NCBI GenBank assembly: GCA_958299035.1
Contig: CATQJL010000316.1
Location: 5,606,674 to 5,670,673, forward strand
DNA length: 64,000 nucleotides
Source: Cylicocyclus nassatus
Taxonomy: Eukaryota; Nematoda; Chromadorea; Rhabditida; Strongylidae
Reading direction: 5' to 3'
A model generated the notes under the pieces. The model did no database searches. It saw only the letters and a program-made list of their open reading frames with translations, and had not been told where the DNA came from. Positions 12,300-25,079 of the stretch are shown one piece after another. The position numbers and the translations under genes are program-made. Numbering within the stretch: position 1 is the first letter of the stretch; each line of letters opens with the position of its first letter.

Positions 12300-14388
12300 A
12301 TAAATTGTAGTCTATGTAGAAGCACATTCATTTGGAAGTTACAAAGCCATGATCAATTCTCGATCCAGTAACCAGGTTAATTTTGCAAATAATCTTCTGA
12401 TAGAATTCTCTTTCCATCTGAGCTTTTACAACTTCTGAATGTGTAATTGCTCGTCCTACTAAACCGAGACGGTAGAATCTTCTTCCTTGCGTGTCTGAGT
12501 GCCTGTGTGAAATTGTTTCTGCGCGAGAATTGAGCAAGCTTTTGGAGAATTTTGCATAACATGCGCGACCAGCATGTAGGTTCAGCATGCACAGAGACGA
12601 ATGGGTCTAATGCGTGCAAAATTCACATGTCATACGGATTCACACGTCTTTTGAATGAAAGGGGAAGGATACAAGTAGCACTGATGCAGAAAGCTGCACA
12701 AAAACGCCTGAAAACGCACGATCGAAAGTTTGATGTTTTGATGTTGTCGATATTTTGAGTTTACTGCAAGGAGAGGGCGTATCTATCAAAACCTGTACTT
12801 TCGTTCAGCTTTTCGCTGATTTTATGTCACTCGAAGTTCACAAACTTGATTTCTCAAGCGCTTAACCTATATCAGAAAATTGGTTTGCAAAATATAGATC
12901 AAACTTGAAATCAGCGTTTGAAGGCGCTTACGGTAATATGCATTTCTTTCCAGCTTGTCAGTTCCACTTCAGTATTTCTTCTGCGAGAAAATGGGCTCTA
13001 ATTAGACTTTTGAGATGTCAAGCGTTCTTTTGGCTCGAAAATTTGCAAACTACGAACGCTGATTCATAAAGCAGAGAGAAAGTATGTTTCGAGAACGCAG
13101 CGCAACGAATAGATAGGCCTTCGTAAACCTCCTGTCACTGAAACACCGAGGCGGACCTAGATTGAAACTGGGGCGTCTCAGCACAGTTTCTATTGCGTCA
13201 TCTTTCGACGCGGACCGCCTTATAAAGGAGACGAATCTGTGCGCTTCACGGAAAAGAACGAACACATTTTGCTGATTCGGTCGAATGGGTAAATCATTGC
13301 AGTGCTGTCTCCGAACCTTCAGGGCTGATAGCTAAAGAGTGGGATATCAGAATTTGCGGAGATTCTCCGCAATAGGTTGACTTGACATGCTGAACACGAA
13401 AACCGATCTCATTTGCTGCCAAGGCGAAATTTTCACGTCAAAACTTGGGCAATAGGCATAGTGGTCGCGACTTCGTCGCTGCCCCTGTGACGAACATGCC
13501 TTAAAGAAAAAGCCTGTTTCTGCGAATCAAAAAGTATCAATTTGGTGTTTTCCATTTGTTGGTCATTTTGCCTAACGTTCATTCAGGGTTTTTGGATGTT
13601 GCTGCTCAGAATAGCCGTTTTCGAGGAAACCGAAGACCAGCGAGCTCTCTTCCTTTCCCCCTTCTTGCTCGCCCAGGGTCCCTAACGGATTCGTCCGTCA
13701 CGGGTTAAGTGTCAGCCAAGCCCTTGTAGCTTATTTATGCGTTCGAGTAGGGGAACAGAATTTCGGTAGAGTAGGACTCACTCTTTGGAGAAGGAGAACG
13801 ACCTGCAAATTCCAACAAAGGACTACATGATAACACCAATCTATGACAGCTTCCATACTTTCTTTCTGTGTTTTTGGCACACCCATGTGAGTTAAATAAA
13901 TTGATAAATAATTAGATAAGTCTTCTTGTTGGATGTCGAATATCCTCCCCCCCCCCTCTTCCTTTCAGCAGAATCTGGAGCACTCATTTTGCCCCTTTCA
14001 GGATAAACTATCAAAGGGAAAGAAGTTACTTTTCTTGCATGCGATGGTAGAGTTCATCCGATAGCTGCATCTTTACTTCCATCACATAATATACAATACT
14101 AAATTGAACGCGCAAAACAGAATACTGAAGTATATGAAGTTGCATCACTTAGCTACCAATCTTATAGTAGTGTAGATGAAAAACTCAATGGAATCAGCGG
14201 GAATCAGAAGTCGTTTCTGAAAACTTTTGATGAATATGTACATGCATGAATGAGATCAGAATTGCAACAGGGAAAAAATGTAGTTTAGGAGAATTTTTGA
14301 GGGAAACGCAAACTTCTCAACGAGGAGCTATAAATGTTTTGATTACAAAAATGTACACCAATTCTCTCCATTCACTCTCTCATTCTCT
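12300..14388. other. no gene recognised
   Basis: No reading frame with recognisable motifs and no clear repeat. A C-run lies near 13949. Confidence 0.4.
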
Positions 14389-14703
14389 TCATAGCTTCAT
14401 TATCGGCTGAACGATATCGTTGATAGTAATTTTGGCACGAATTTTCAAAGCTCTGGCACCAACTTTAGTTCCTTTGTGAACAAAAAACGCATTCACACCG
14501 TTTACCAAAATAGGACGGTAAGCTAAACGCTCTACAAAATGACTTCAAAAGTTCAAAACAAGTTTAATCAGCTGAAATTTGAAGTTAAATTTCCTGAAAA
14601 TCGGAAAGAAATAGTTCTCAATCCAAGAGATCCTCCACACCTCGCACTCACTCACGCATTTCTCCACATACAATCGCATACGTAATATCGCTGTATTTTT
14701 TGG
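14389..14703 (-). CDS. candidate last two exons of an unrecognised gene
   Basis: On the minus strand, TTTTCAG at 14704 precedes a short open exon (14703-14656, KKYSDITYAIVCGEM) that ends in GTGAGT. A TTTTGTAG acceptor then leads into 14531-14389, with RLAYRPILVNGVNAFFVHKG followed by GARALKIRAKITINDIVQP and a TGA stop. The exons join in frame across a 124-bp intron. I do not recognise the family and cannot find the upstream exons, so it may be a fragment. The evidence is splice signals plus uninterrupted frame only. Confidence 0.3.
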
Positions 14704-16648
14704 CTGAAAATCGAAAAAAAGAAAATTGGCATATTCTGCCGAGCTTTCAACATAGACAGAGCTTGAATTGAAGTCCTTTGCAAATCAACTGTGAATTTCC
14801 GTTTACAGACTGTAGGTCTAAGGAAAGCATCTAGCATGAAAAGCCCACAGATGCGTTGCGGTCAGTTTTGGCCCATTTTTATCTCCTGATTTGTGGCCAA
14901 GGAAAAAATGCGGCACCTATACATATGAAAGGCTATTGTGAAACATGCAACTCAAAGGAGGATTTTCTCGGCAAAGATTCAGAAGTAATGATTTCTCATT
15001 TCGCTTTGTATTCAGAAAAACGCACTATTTCAAAAAAAATTTTCAATACTATTACTCATCTGAACGATCAATAATTGCTGAAAGAATGAATTGGAAATTC
15101 GTAAAGTCCGAAAAGTCATCGATTATGATCGACTCTCAAAATTTCTTGCTTGATCGTACTTATGCCACTGGGATATCTGGAATGCAATGTTTGCCCCTCT
15201 TATAAACAATCGATTGGAGCCCGAAACACTAGACAGAGATTTTGAATAGAAAACACTTTCCATATCTCGTGATGGAAGAATTCGTACACTTTCGAGATCA
15301 GTCCAGGCCTCAAAAAAAAAACGAAACCAACCCCTGACATATGTATATTAGAATTATTTTGAACGGGTGAAGTGAAAACGAAGAAAAGCAGATATCTCCA
15401 CTTCGTGAATACTTATTTGATTACACGATAAAGAAAAACGAATAATTTTCTGTAGTGATTGCTTTTACAACGGGAAAGTTTTGGTAAAAATAACAATGCT
15501 CATCATCAACCTTCTGGAAGTTTTATCAAAATTTCTCTTTTTGTTGAATTATGCCGACAAAATTTGAAGTGAATTGGTAAGGTTTTAGAGTTTTTTGACT
15601 TTGGAATATGTGTAGAATCAAACCTTTTAGGCTCAATACCCCCGTTAAAGAGCTTGAAAGTTTTCGAAATACATTCAACTCTCTTCACAGTCGGAAATTG
15701 TTCAGCTTCTGTTGTTGCTTTTCCCACTCTGTCTTTGGGGACTAATCGTATGGTTGACGTAATTTGACCAAATAAGCGAAACTATTATCATCTTGAAAGG
15801 CCGCAGAAGCACCTCTAAAGATTATGTGCACTTGTCCTTCCATATAAGTGCTAATCGCATTCCAGGATAAGAATTTATTGGCAAACGACAGTTAGGTTTA
15901 GTGCAGTTGGAAAAAGAAAGAAAAAAGCTTGTGTAAGCAATATTGCAGAAATCGGAAGGAGCGGCATTGAAATATACGGAGCTCAAGTTTGATATCGCTC
16001 ATATTTTACATGGCCGAGTTTTACTTTTTGAATTGATATGGCGAAAATGACATGTACGCCTTCCATCTCTGAAATGAGATCAGTTAACGAATTACTTGTT
16101 TCTGTTTCTGAAGTGAGGCTAAAGTTCCTAGTCAAAAAAGCAAAGCTGCTCATGCTCAGCATGCTGATTGGCTTCCAAACAACAACAACTCCTTTTCGGG
16201 CGCGGTTGTGCAATTTTGCGCCCATTTTGTCTCCAGTGTTAGGCAAAGTGGTGTGTATCGTAAATGAGCAACTTACGGGAGTCTTGTCTGCGTCTCCTCT
16301 TTTACACACAATTTGCATTCAGTTAATTGAACATGAACTGATGTGCAAGAGTTGACAGCAGCAGGTGGACGATGTTCAACTATCAGTTCACTCGCCATAA
16401 ATAAAGCATGGAAAGGTGGGCGGTCATCAGTTTACCTCACCTAAGCTCAACTTATGGGTTAAGCTCGGTTCGAAGCGATCGAGCTTTACTACGGGCCAGT
16501 ATGATTCCCCTAATTGCTCATGTTAGAAGCTGCAGCTGTCAGATCATCCCGTTGCCAGTATCAAAACACTAATACTATTTTACGGATGTTATTTAGTAAT
16601 TCTGAAACTCAGATGTGGTACAGTGTATTCAACTGTCCTGCGTACATC
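14704..16648. other. no supported gene
   Basis: Frames on the minus strand at 15506-15727 and 15983-16318 are open, but they show no motif and no flanking splice pattern that I trust. Confidence 0.35.
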
Positions 16649-16713
16649 ATTTTGTCCTCGCCCTATTGCTGAAGCGGCATAGGCCTGTTTCAGCATTAGG
16701 GCAAAGACAAAAT
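16649..16713. repeat. short hairpin
   Basis: TTTTGTCCTCGCCCTATTGC is followed, after a short loop, by an approximate complement, GCATTAGGGCAAAGACAAAA. The stem is about 25 bp. Likely a small MITE relic. Confidence 0.6.
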
Positions 16714-16849
16714 TCTCATTTCTATAAATTAAGTGCAATCATTCTAGACAAAAGATCGAAAGCAGCAATATGCGGACTACGTGCACGTTATGACTACATA
16801 CTGCTACGCATCACATGAAACGAAATAAATAACTGTGAATAAATCTAGA

Positions 16850-17612
16850 AAAACAAAAATGAGACTTTTCAAAATCTGTCTTGTTAATAATATTCTGTTT
16901 TCGAATAATATTAGATTGTCTTTCGCACCATTTTCGAAAATTCATAACTCTACATTTCTCAAAGAATTTGTACTACCAAAATTTTGCTTAAGAGAGGAAC
17001 TCATGCTCTTTGCAGCCGTACCTGAATTGTTCGTTACTGTATACAAATGAAGGAGATAGAAGCTCAAAACCAAAATCACTCAAAATTTGAATTTTTCGTG
17101 TAGGGTCATAAAAAATCGGAAATTTGCAGCAAAAATCGGAGCAGTCGGTATTGTAGGTTCTTTTACCAGCTCTTTTTAACAGTGCAAAGTTTGCGCTGAC
17201 TGAACTTCTCTATGAAAAGTTACGATTTTCCTGAAAAATGCCAAAATAAATCAAATTCGCACTTTTGTATTGCTTCCTCGAAAATCATAACTTTTCATAG
17301 AGACGCTCAATCGGCGCAAACTTTGCAGTGTTGGAAAGAGCTTGTGAAAAAACCTACAATACTGACTGCTCCGATTTTTTTTTGCAAGTTTCCGATTTTT
17401 TATGACCTTACACGAAAAATTTAAATTTTGACTGATTTTGGTTTAGAACTTCTATCTCCTTCATTTGTACAAATTAACGAACAGTTCAAGCACAGTTGCA
17501 AAGAGCATGAGTTCCACTCTTATACAAAAATTAGGTCTTGTAAGTTCGTTGAGAATTCTACAAGTTATGAATTTTTGAATTTGGTGCGAAAGAACTTTTG
17601 CATCAACCTAAT
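16850..17612. repeat. decayed mariner-type MITE, family B copy 3
   Basis: The middle (17100-17410) closely matches 24540-24900 and 46220-46530: TCATAAAAAATCGGAAA, CAAAAATCGGAGCAGTCGG and CAGTGCAAAGTTTGCGC, each also present inverted. The outer ends are more decayed than in copies 1 and 2. Non-coding. Confidence 0.7.
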
Positions 17613-17721
17613 ATTTATGTTTATATTGAAGCAAAGACATCACAAAATACTCGTTTGACAAGGACATCATCAAGCAAACAAAAGTACATGATTTCAGTGT
17701 TACAAATTGGCATAACCGTGT

Positions 17722-18430
17722 ATGATGCCAGTACTAACTATGTACTCCACCTCCATTGTTGTATTCCTATGCCACGTTGCAATCGCTTACGGTTCCCTGT
17801 ATAATATTATAAGAAATGGATCATACATATTGGGTAGAAGTTCTTGGAAATCAGTGCAGCAGAAGAGATTCTCCTCGTATACGCTATGGATGAGAATCGC
17901 TTCACAACTTTTCAGTCTTCAATTTGCACTTCTCGGTCATGGTTGCTACTGTGGTTTTGGAAACTATGGTGATACAGTTGATCCCATGGACGGTTACGAC
18001 AAGCAAGTCTACTTTTTGTTTGGTCACACAGATCAAGCACACGAGATGTATCTTTCTCATCTAGATGCTGCAATTAACGCGATGACTGCTATGGGAATTT
18101 GACAGCGGGCAGCAGAAGCAATTGTACTTGTCCCAGCACATTTGTTCAGTAGACCGCAAATTACCGATGGAGTTGTGATAAGAGCAAAAGAAATGCAACC
18201 TGCATCTGTAGGTGCCATATGCAATATTTTTTTCCATTGAAACGCATCATACAAATTTAGCATCCGGTCCCATAGCTAGATTGCTATGGGATCAATGTGC
18301 TAATGAGCTTTGTAAATGCGATCGAAACATGATGAACTGCTGGGAAAGAGTGAAGAAGGAGACTAAAAAATGGCCGGGGAAGGTGAAGTGCTCAGCTGCA
18401 CCGGAAAACGAAAGACGCCCAGCATCGTAG
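17722..18430 (+). pseudogene. secreted phospholipase A2 pseudogene, three exons
   Basis: Secreted PLA2 hydrolyses the sn-2 ester of phospholipids using a Ca2+-binding loop and a His-Asp pair. Exon 1 (17722-18002) starts with a hydrophobic leader, SIVVFLCHVAIAYG, and has the calcium-loop signature GCYCGFGNYGDTVDPMDG. It ends at a GCAAGT donor (GC-AG intron 18003-18064). Exon 2 (18065-18207) begins CCN, then a TAA stop, then RDDCYGNLTAGS. The family pattern is CCxxHDxCY, so the catalytic His is Arg and there is a stop. A second stop, TAG, follows CPSTFVQ. Exon 3 (18261-18430) has CANELCKCDRNMMNCWERV, matching the C-terminal Cys block. Gene structure is intact but coding is broken. It is a paralogue of the relic at 27011. 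Confidence 0.85.
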
Positions 18431-19499
18431 AGATTCTTGGAGTTCATCTTCAGGCCAAGAGGAGGACTCGAGTAATATTCTTTTGCACTCATACGATGTC
18501 ACCTCATTCCACTTCGTCTCGATAACGAATTATAAAACAATCTTCTTAAAATGGGAAGACCTTGAGTGTTGTTTTTCAAAAAAATTTTTGTTGCGCGAAG
18601 CTTTCTTACTACTTCTTGCAGTATCCAAAATATGGTGACTTTGGAAAAGATATTCCATCAAAAGTCAATCAGTTATGATTTTGTAATATTCTAAAACACT
18701 CAATCTTTCATGCTGAACAGGCCATCTCATTGCCTTTAATAGTGGCTTTTTTGTGCATTTTCAAAAAAAAGGATACACTTGTAGATTTTCGTTATTCCTA
18801 ATTTCCACCTACGCTTACACGCTCTCGTGTGGGATGACAATTTTTCTTTTTTTTTATTGCTTGCAAAACGAGATGACTTTCTTAGCACTCCTATTGTGTG
18901 TGGCATGTGTTACAGACAGATAAAATGAAAAGTGGGTTTGCCCATTAAAGTATGAGGAGGAAAGGAGAAAGAACGTTTGTGTCTTTTTGCAAAAAAAGTA
19001 TCCAATAAAATGCAAGATACAGAAAACATTGGCATGCGGGAAGGTGGGTCCTTAATCAGAAAATGGCAATAAAGACTGTTCATCAAGTGATAACAAATTT
19101 TGAAGATAGGGTAGCAAATTGAAGAGTTCTACAAATTTCGCACTTAAAAGGCTTTGTTTCAAAAGTGTTTAGACCAATTTTTAAATTTCAAAACGCTTTC
19201 ACAAGCATATCCCTTTTAAAAAGGTAATACATGAATATTGATGTGAGAAAATGTTAGAAAAAAAAGGCCTGAACATTTTAAGGGATGGTCTGGAGTTACG
19301 GAGGACAGACTAGCAAACATAGGCAAAGAATTTTAGCAGTCTTTATGAAAAAGATAAAAATACGCACGCGACATTGATAGATTGTGCATAGCAAAACCAA
19401 CCAAAAAAGCTCTTACATCTTATGTTCCGTTCAGAAAAATTAGAAGCGTTACATGCACTTATCCGAAACACATACAGAATCCTAGAATGAAAGAGACGG
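18431..19499. other. no gene recognised
   Basis: AT-rich and uninformative; no repeat ends or coding motifs seen. Confidence 0.4.
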
Positions 19500-21176
19500 C
19501 TTTTCAATGAAGTCACGCAGCCACTACAGTGTGATCAATATAAACTGATTTGCTGCAGTTTAAATCGTCATTTGCGTCGTTTTTTTGAATTATAAGCAGC
19601 GCAAGATGACAGATTCCAAAATGCGCGATCTCTTTGGCTTTATCAAACACCGCATTGCTAATACTAGAATTGGATCTACAATCAAAGATAAAAATGAACA
19701 AGTTCTACTCTCGGCTTCAGATAAAGCCGAAGCTTTTTCCAGTTTTTTCGCTAAATCTTTTGCTGATTTTAGACTGCAGCATTGTGTTTTGGACTCACAA
19801 TCTGCTCAGAGCTTACGCATCCCTGTGATCACATATGATATGGTGCATAAGCTACTGAAATGTACCAAGCCATCACAGTCCCGTCAGAAAACATACCAGC
19901 TTTTTTCTATAAACATTGTGCTAAGGCACTCAGTGTCCCTCTAGCGCATATATTCAATATGTCGCTTATGACTGGCACAGTACAAGTTTATGGAAAAATG
20001 CTATAAGACCTAAGCGAGCGGGTGCAGATAAAGTTTCGGAATTCAGACCTATTAGTATCTTGCCAACTCCGTGTAAGATAATGGAAAAAAATTCTTGCTC
20101 GATCGTTTTTGCACTGGTGCAGCGAATTGAATTACTTTCCTGATGAACAACATGGATATATTCTGGGATCTTCTACGACTACTCAGTTAACAAAATGTTG
20201 CCAAGACTGGGCCAAGGCTCTGAGCAGCGGGAAATCAGTCGAAATCATATATTTTGACCTCACTAAAGCATATGATTCTCTAAATCATTTGAATCTTTTG
20301 GCTAAACTCGAAAGTATTGGAATCAGTGGCAACCTTTTGGCATGATTTGAATCGTATCTCTCAAATCGGAGATTTTCTTTCTTGTTCCAAGGCCAGTGCT
20401 CTCAGAAAGGTTTTCGCCCTCGGGTGTACCGCAGGGAAGTGCATTGTTTTCGTTACTTTTTGATATATATATATACAGTGGAACTTCCAAAGCTTCTGAA
20501 AACTGATACTCGGATCAGTGCTACAGCGTATGCAGATGATCTGCAGACCTACGCTGTTTATGACGCAGATGAACGCGAACTAATTGATAAATTGAGATTA
20601 TCCGTGCATCAAATGCTGAGATGGTGTGAGAGTTGGGGATTACGGGTTAATTTATCGAATAGCCAGATACTGAAATTGGGAAAAAAACTACTAAATGTGG
20701 TTATGGAATCTCTTTGAAAGTTCAGCAGAAAGTTCGTGATTTAGGTGTGAGGAGTCTTCTTATAGAAACTCGGCTAAGCTTGATAACATAGTTGCAAAGG
20801 CTACGCGTGCCATTTACTCCTTGTTTAGAAATGTTTATTCCCTAGACAAAACAGTCTGAGTAAGATTGTACGAAACATACATAACTCTGGAATATGGTAG
20901 TCCTATCTGGAATCCTAGTTTGAAAAAAGATATTTCCAAGCTTGAAAAAGTACAACGTAAGTTCACTCGAATGTTTTACTAGCGCATATTCCCAAACAAG
21001 GAGTATCCCAAAGCTCTCCCTCAATATAAACACTGGCTGGCTAGTCTTGGTCTTCAAGCCTTATACCATAGACGTATTTTATGACATCCTATTAACTCAT
21101 AAAGTTTCAAAGCAGGAGATACGTTTAAAATTTTCGGACTTTTGGACATTCCGTCCCTGCCAAAATCGGAGATTAA

Positions 21177-21603
21177 AGGCAGTGTCCTACCAGACTGGGG
21201 GTATCTGGCTCTCGTAATGATGTGATAGTAGACCCCCTACCTAAGCGATGACTGAAGTTCGGAGCGAAAAAGGGAGTCTACCAAGCCTGAACTTTGCTCC
21301 GTAAGTGTGCGGAATCTTACGGTAGGGCTGGACGCCGCCTACACGGCAATATCGATTCGCAGGGCCAGAGTGCGTATAGCGCAAACATCATGAGCGCCGG
21401 GACCCGCAACCACTCTCTTCTCTACCTTGCATGCACCTCGCCCTCGCCCGAGCCTACCGTAAGATTCGGCTCACCTTCGGAGCAAATTCTAGGCTTGGTA
21501 GGCCCCCTTTTTCGCTCCGAACTTCAGTCATCGCTTAGGTAGGGGGGTCTACTATTACATCATTATGAGAGCCAAGTACCCCCAGTCTGATGGGACGCTG
21601 CCT
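21177..21603. mobile_element. TTAA-flanked foldback element (AGGCAG family), in the old CR1 copy
   Basis: TTAA occurs at 21173-21176 and 21604-21607. The arms pair over more than 100 bp, starting AGGCAGTGTCC..AGACTGGGGGTA on the left with the complement on the right. The core holds a GGGACCCGCAACCACTC-like motif related to the cores at 38.9, 39.3, 44.2 and 50.2 kb. TTAA duplication is the piggyBac signature, but I see no transposase. Confidence 0.8.
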
Positions 21604-21830
21604 TTAAGTCTAGATGTTTGTGTTCCCAATGCAAGGGATGGCGTAAACGACTACTTCAGAATTCGTTTGCTAGCCGTGCATCTCGTTTGATCAAACGTCT
21701 CTCCGTTGATGTTCTGTGCCTGGATACGGTCAAATTAAAAATAAACCTAGTTAGTACCGATCTTTTTAGTCTACTAGAAATAGAAGACTTGCAATGATAT
21801 TTTTTCAGCTTGCACTGTGACGTTAGTGGC

Positions 21831-21858
21831 ATCTTATATATAAAGCTGAATGCCTGTT

Positions 21859-21893
<35 letters not shown>

Positions 21894-22290
21894 GTGTACG
21901 TATGTTCCAAATAGAAAATTCCATTTCTGAACCGATCGGGACCAAACTTAGCACACATACACTTCGGGCCCCGGCGGGTGTCATAGGCTACTTTTCGTCA
22001 TCGATCGATATCGATTTTATCGATTTTTATCAATTTTTTGCAGAGTTCACCTAGCATGCTGATCACCCCCGTGGGGGTGATCAGCATGCTCGATTACACC
22101 CCTCTGCCAAATTCCAGCCCCCCAGCTCAAATTTTGCAAAAGTCGATAAAATCGACATCGATCGATAACGAAAAATGGACTTGACACCCGCCGGGGCTCG
22201 AAGTGTATGTGTGCCAAGTTTGGTCCGGATTGGTTAAGAAATGAAATTTTCTATTCGGAACATACGGCGGAACCGGGTAAGCCAGCTAGT
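21831..22290 (+). mobile_element. interspersed repeat family F, copy 1
   Basis: One end is ATCTTATATATAAAGCTGAA followed by a (TGTC)n microsatellite and TATGTTCC. The other end is GGAACCGGGTAAGCCAGCTAGT-like. Between them is a palindrome centred on CACCCCCGTGGGGGTG with TCGATCGAT-rich arms. Copies occur at 26050-27010 (inverted) and 29591-30330, with an end fragment at 51118. The CTAG-type end and internal microsatellite suggest a Helentron-derived non-autonomous element, but the class is unproven. Confidence 0.7.
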
Positions 22291-22531
22291 TACTTATACA
22301 AATGCCCAGAGAGTTAATCTACGGTAAGCCCGGTTCGACAGGGTTCAGTCGGTATACCTGTCAATCATCCGAAGGTTCTGGGCATACCTTTCAGTGTTGG
22401 GCGCACCGATGCACACTCGGCCAACTGGTGTGCAAGTACTACATATTTGCGTGAATACTACTACACTGTACGTCTGACCCTTAAAGAAGAAAGCTGCATG
22501 TTGATGCATTTGTTATATACTATGTGGTAGA

Positions 22532-22861
22532 CAGTGGCGTACCCAGGATTTGCGCTCGGGGGGGGGGGGGACGACAAAAATTTTTTTTCGAATGAAGGTG
22601 CGTGGCGTTAGCCGCTCACTCCGAAAAAATTTTAGGGGTGCTTCTCAAAATTTTTGCTGGTCCCCAACCCCTAAAATCTGGAAAAAGGGGGCTTGGAGTC
22701 AGCCACGCCCCGAAAAAAATTTTTTTACAAGGCTAATTTGAATTTTTAAAAATTTACGAAAATTATTTCAATTATTTACAAGTATAAACAAGTCATTTGC
22801 ACATTTTTATAACCCTTATAAGTAACTTTCAAAAATTTCGCGACCCATTCTCGGGCCACTG
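22532..22861. mobile_element. hAT-type MITE with 8-bp target duplication
   Basis: The element begins CAGTGGCGTACCC and ends ...GGGCCACTG, sharing a terminal CAGTGGC. It is flanked by an exact 8-bp duplication, GTGGTAGA, at 22524-22531 and 22862-22869. It is 330 bp with a G-run at 22559 and no transposase. The 8-bp duplication and CAG-type end are characteristic of hAT elements. Confidence 0.88.
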
Positions 22862-23243
22862 GTGGTAGAGTGTGTCAATGGTTATTTATGGTACTAACCA
22901 TATTGTTGAGTTGAACACTCACTCTTAATGATTTTTGTAGCGCACAACATGTGCACGAAAATAAATAAATAAATAAATAAAAATTGCTGCTGGCCCAGCA
23001 TTCACGCAAATTTTGATCCGAACTTTGAGAGATCAACATTTACCGCAAAGCGAGCAGCCAAGGTGGCTCACTACCAACTTTTTTATGGCTATCTAAATTG
23101 AATTATTAGGTTATTACTTAAAACCTCCGTAATTCTGCAAAAAATCATCTTATTATCGAATTTTGTGGAATGTGGATTTTGGATGTATGCATGTTACACG
23201 TTAAAGAGAGCGTCCAGGCAGATTTGCACCTAGGAAGATTTTA

Positions 23244-23520
23244 CGTGACAAGTACTTTTGGGGCTCTAACTAAGCCACTGCCCAACGGCAGCTCAGCTAG
23301 TGCTCTAACGGCTGAGATATTACCCTCGAAACTGGACTCCGCGATCGTGTTTCGCATGAATTCATGGCGCGAGGCGTGGATCCTGACGCGAAACTGTTAT
23401 GAATCCATGCGAATACGATCGCGGGGTCCAGTTTCGAGGGGAGTATCTCAGCCGTAAAGCACTACCTGAGCTGCCGCTTGGTCAGTGGCTTAGTTAGGGC
23501 TCCAAAATTACTATCCACGT
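23244..23520. repeat. perfect-arm foldback element
   Basis: Arms of about 125 bp pair closely: GGGGCTCTAACTAAGCCACT with its complement AGTGGCTTAGTTAGGGCTCC, and further in GAAACTGGACTCCGCGATCG with its complement. The centre is near 23380. It adjoins the next palindrome at GGCTCC. Non-coding. Confidence 0.85.
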
Positions 23521-24274
23521 CGTTCGAAAGAGCAAAGCAAGCTATAACTATCTCCCAGTTCTAATTTATCTCGAGTTTCAAAAGGAAAACTAAAAAGACT
23601 CAACTGCCCGAAAAATCGAGAAAAAATCATAACTCGGTTCAAAAAAAAATCCTACAAAAATTCTAATTTGCTCGCGTAAACACCCTTATAAAATATTTGT
23701 AACGCTGTTGCCGTATTTTTATCTTGGCTAGAAATAGAAAAACGAATAATTTCATGTTTTTGCCAAACTGATGCTGTGCTGTCCCTACATAGACATGTAC
23801 TACTAGCCTGTAGAAGTAAAAATGTAAATTTTCAGCTCTCTACAGGCACAAGTTCTCGAGAAATATGGATTTTAGCGTAAGGCACCCATCCAAGCTGTAT
23901 TCGATATTTCTCGAGAACCAAAGCTTGTAGGGAGTTGAAAATTTAGATTTATACTTCTACTGGCTGGTAGTATACAACTATCTATGTAGGAACAGTACAG
24001 CATCTCTTTAGCAAAAACATGGGAATCTTCGTTTCCTTAATTTCTAACCAAGGAATAAATGCGGCAACAGCTTATATGAATCTTAGATGAATAGTGTTTT
24101 CCCGAGCAAATTAGAATTTTTGTAGGATTTTTTAAAACGGAGTTATGATTTTTTTCTCTATTTTTCGGGCAGTTGAATCTTTTTATTTTCCCCTTAAAAC
24201 TCGAGATAATTCAGAACTGGGGGAGAGTCTACTTGTAGAGCTTGCCTTGCTCTATCGAATGGTACCTTGGAGCC
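23497..24274. repeat. long palindromic element (about 370-bp arms)
   Basis: The left end is GGCTCCAAAATTAC and the right end GTACCTTGGAGCC. The arms pair through GAGCAAAGCAAGCT, CGAGTTTCAAAAGG, CAACTGCCCGAAAAATCGAG, TCCTACAAAAATTCTAATTT and TATTTCTCGAGAACC, centred near 23890. A decayed half-copy is at 32920-33065. No coding capacity. Confidence 0.82.
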
Positions 24275-24360
24275 TATCTAGAAACTAGAAGTTCATGATT
24301 CATTGCGAAATGAAAATCAAAACGGACGGAACTTATGGGACAACCTGATAGTTGAAATTA

Positions 24361-25079
24361 TTAGGTCGTCCCGAAAGTTCTTGCGCACAATATTCAAAAA
24401 TTCATAACTTCTTATTTTTCCAACCGATTGGGATGATTTTATTTTTGTATGAAAGAGTAAGCATGCTCTTTATAATTTCACCTCAACTCTTACCAATGAT
24501 CATCCGTTGCATAGGTAAGAACTGTAGAAGAAAATTAGTCAAAGTCGAATTTTCTGTGTGGGGTCATAAAAAATCGGAAACTTGCAACAAAAATCGGAGC
24601 AGTCGATATTGTAGGTTCTTTCGCCAGCTCTTTCTGACAGTGCAAAGTTTGCGCCGATTGAGCGTCCATATGAAAAGTTGTGATCTTTATGCAAGGAATA
24701 CAAAAGGGAGAATTTGATTTATTTTGGCATTTTTCAGGGAAATCATAAGTTTTCAAAGAGACGCTCAATCGGCGCAAACGTTGCACTGTTGGAAAAAGCT
24801 GGTGAAAGAATCTACAAAACCGACTGATCCGATTTTTAACTACAAAACCGACTGCACCGATTTTTGTTGCAAGTTTTCGATTGTTTGTGACCCTACACAG
24901 AAAATTCAAATTTTGACCTTCTTCGATCGCTAATATCTATGCAATAGATGATTACTAGTAAGCAGCTAAGGTGTCATTATTGACTCTTTCACACAAAACA
25001 AAAGCAGTCAAGTCGGTTGGAAAAATAAGAAGTTATGAATTTCTAAAAATCGTGCGCAAGAACTTTTGGGACGACCTAA
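24361..25079. mobile_element. mariner-type MITE, family B copy 1
   Basis: Ends are TTAGGTCGTCCCGAAAGTTC and its complement ...GGGACGACCTAA, flanked by TA (24359-24360 and 25080-25081). It is 719 bp long, and internal blocks such as CAAAAATCGGAGCAGTCG appear in both orientations. No transposase. Copies are at 46025 and 16850. Confidence 0.88.

Larger units (their letters stand above)
19500..22982 (+). mobile_element. old CR1/Jockey-type non-LTR retrotransposon, degenerate
   Basis: Reading the plus strand gives the reverse-transcriptase segment of a non-LTR element with many frameshifts and stops. Segments include SDKAEAFSSFFAKSF, EFRPISILPT-like text, DEQHGYILGSSTTTQ, FDLTKAYDSLNHLNLLAKLE, a damaged GVPQG region and TAYADDLQTYAVYD (catalytic YADD retained). 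These align in order with the younger copy at 60780-63975. The 3' end is GCGCACAACATGTGCACG followed by AAATAAATAAATAAAT, also matching that copy. It is 5'-truncated and interrupted by a TTAA element (21177-21603) and an F-family repeat (21831-22290), with a hAT MITE (22532-22861) in its 3' region. Confidence 0.85.

Noticed and set aside
22559..22572. G-runs and C-runs (22559, 26219, 49429, 51791) as quadruplex-forming regulatory sites
   Set aside because: They are single homopolymer runs inside repeats, with no spaced G-tract pattern and no gene to regulate.
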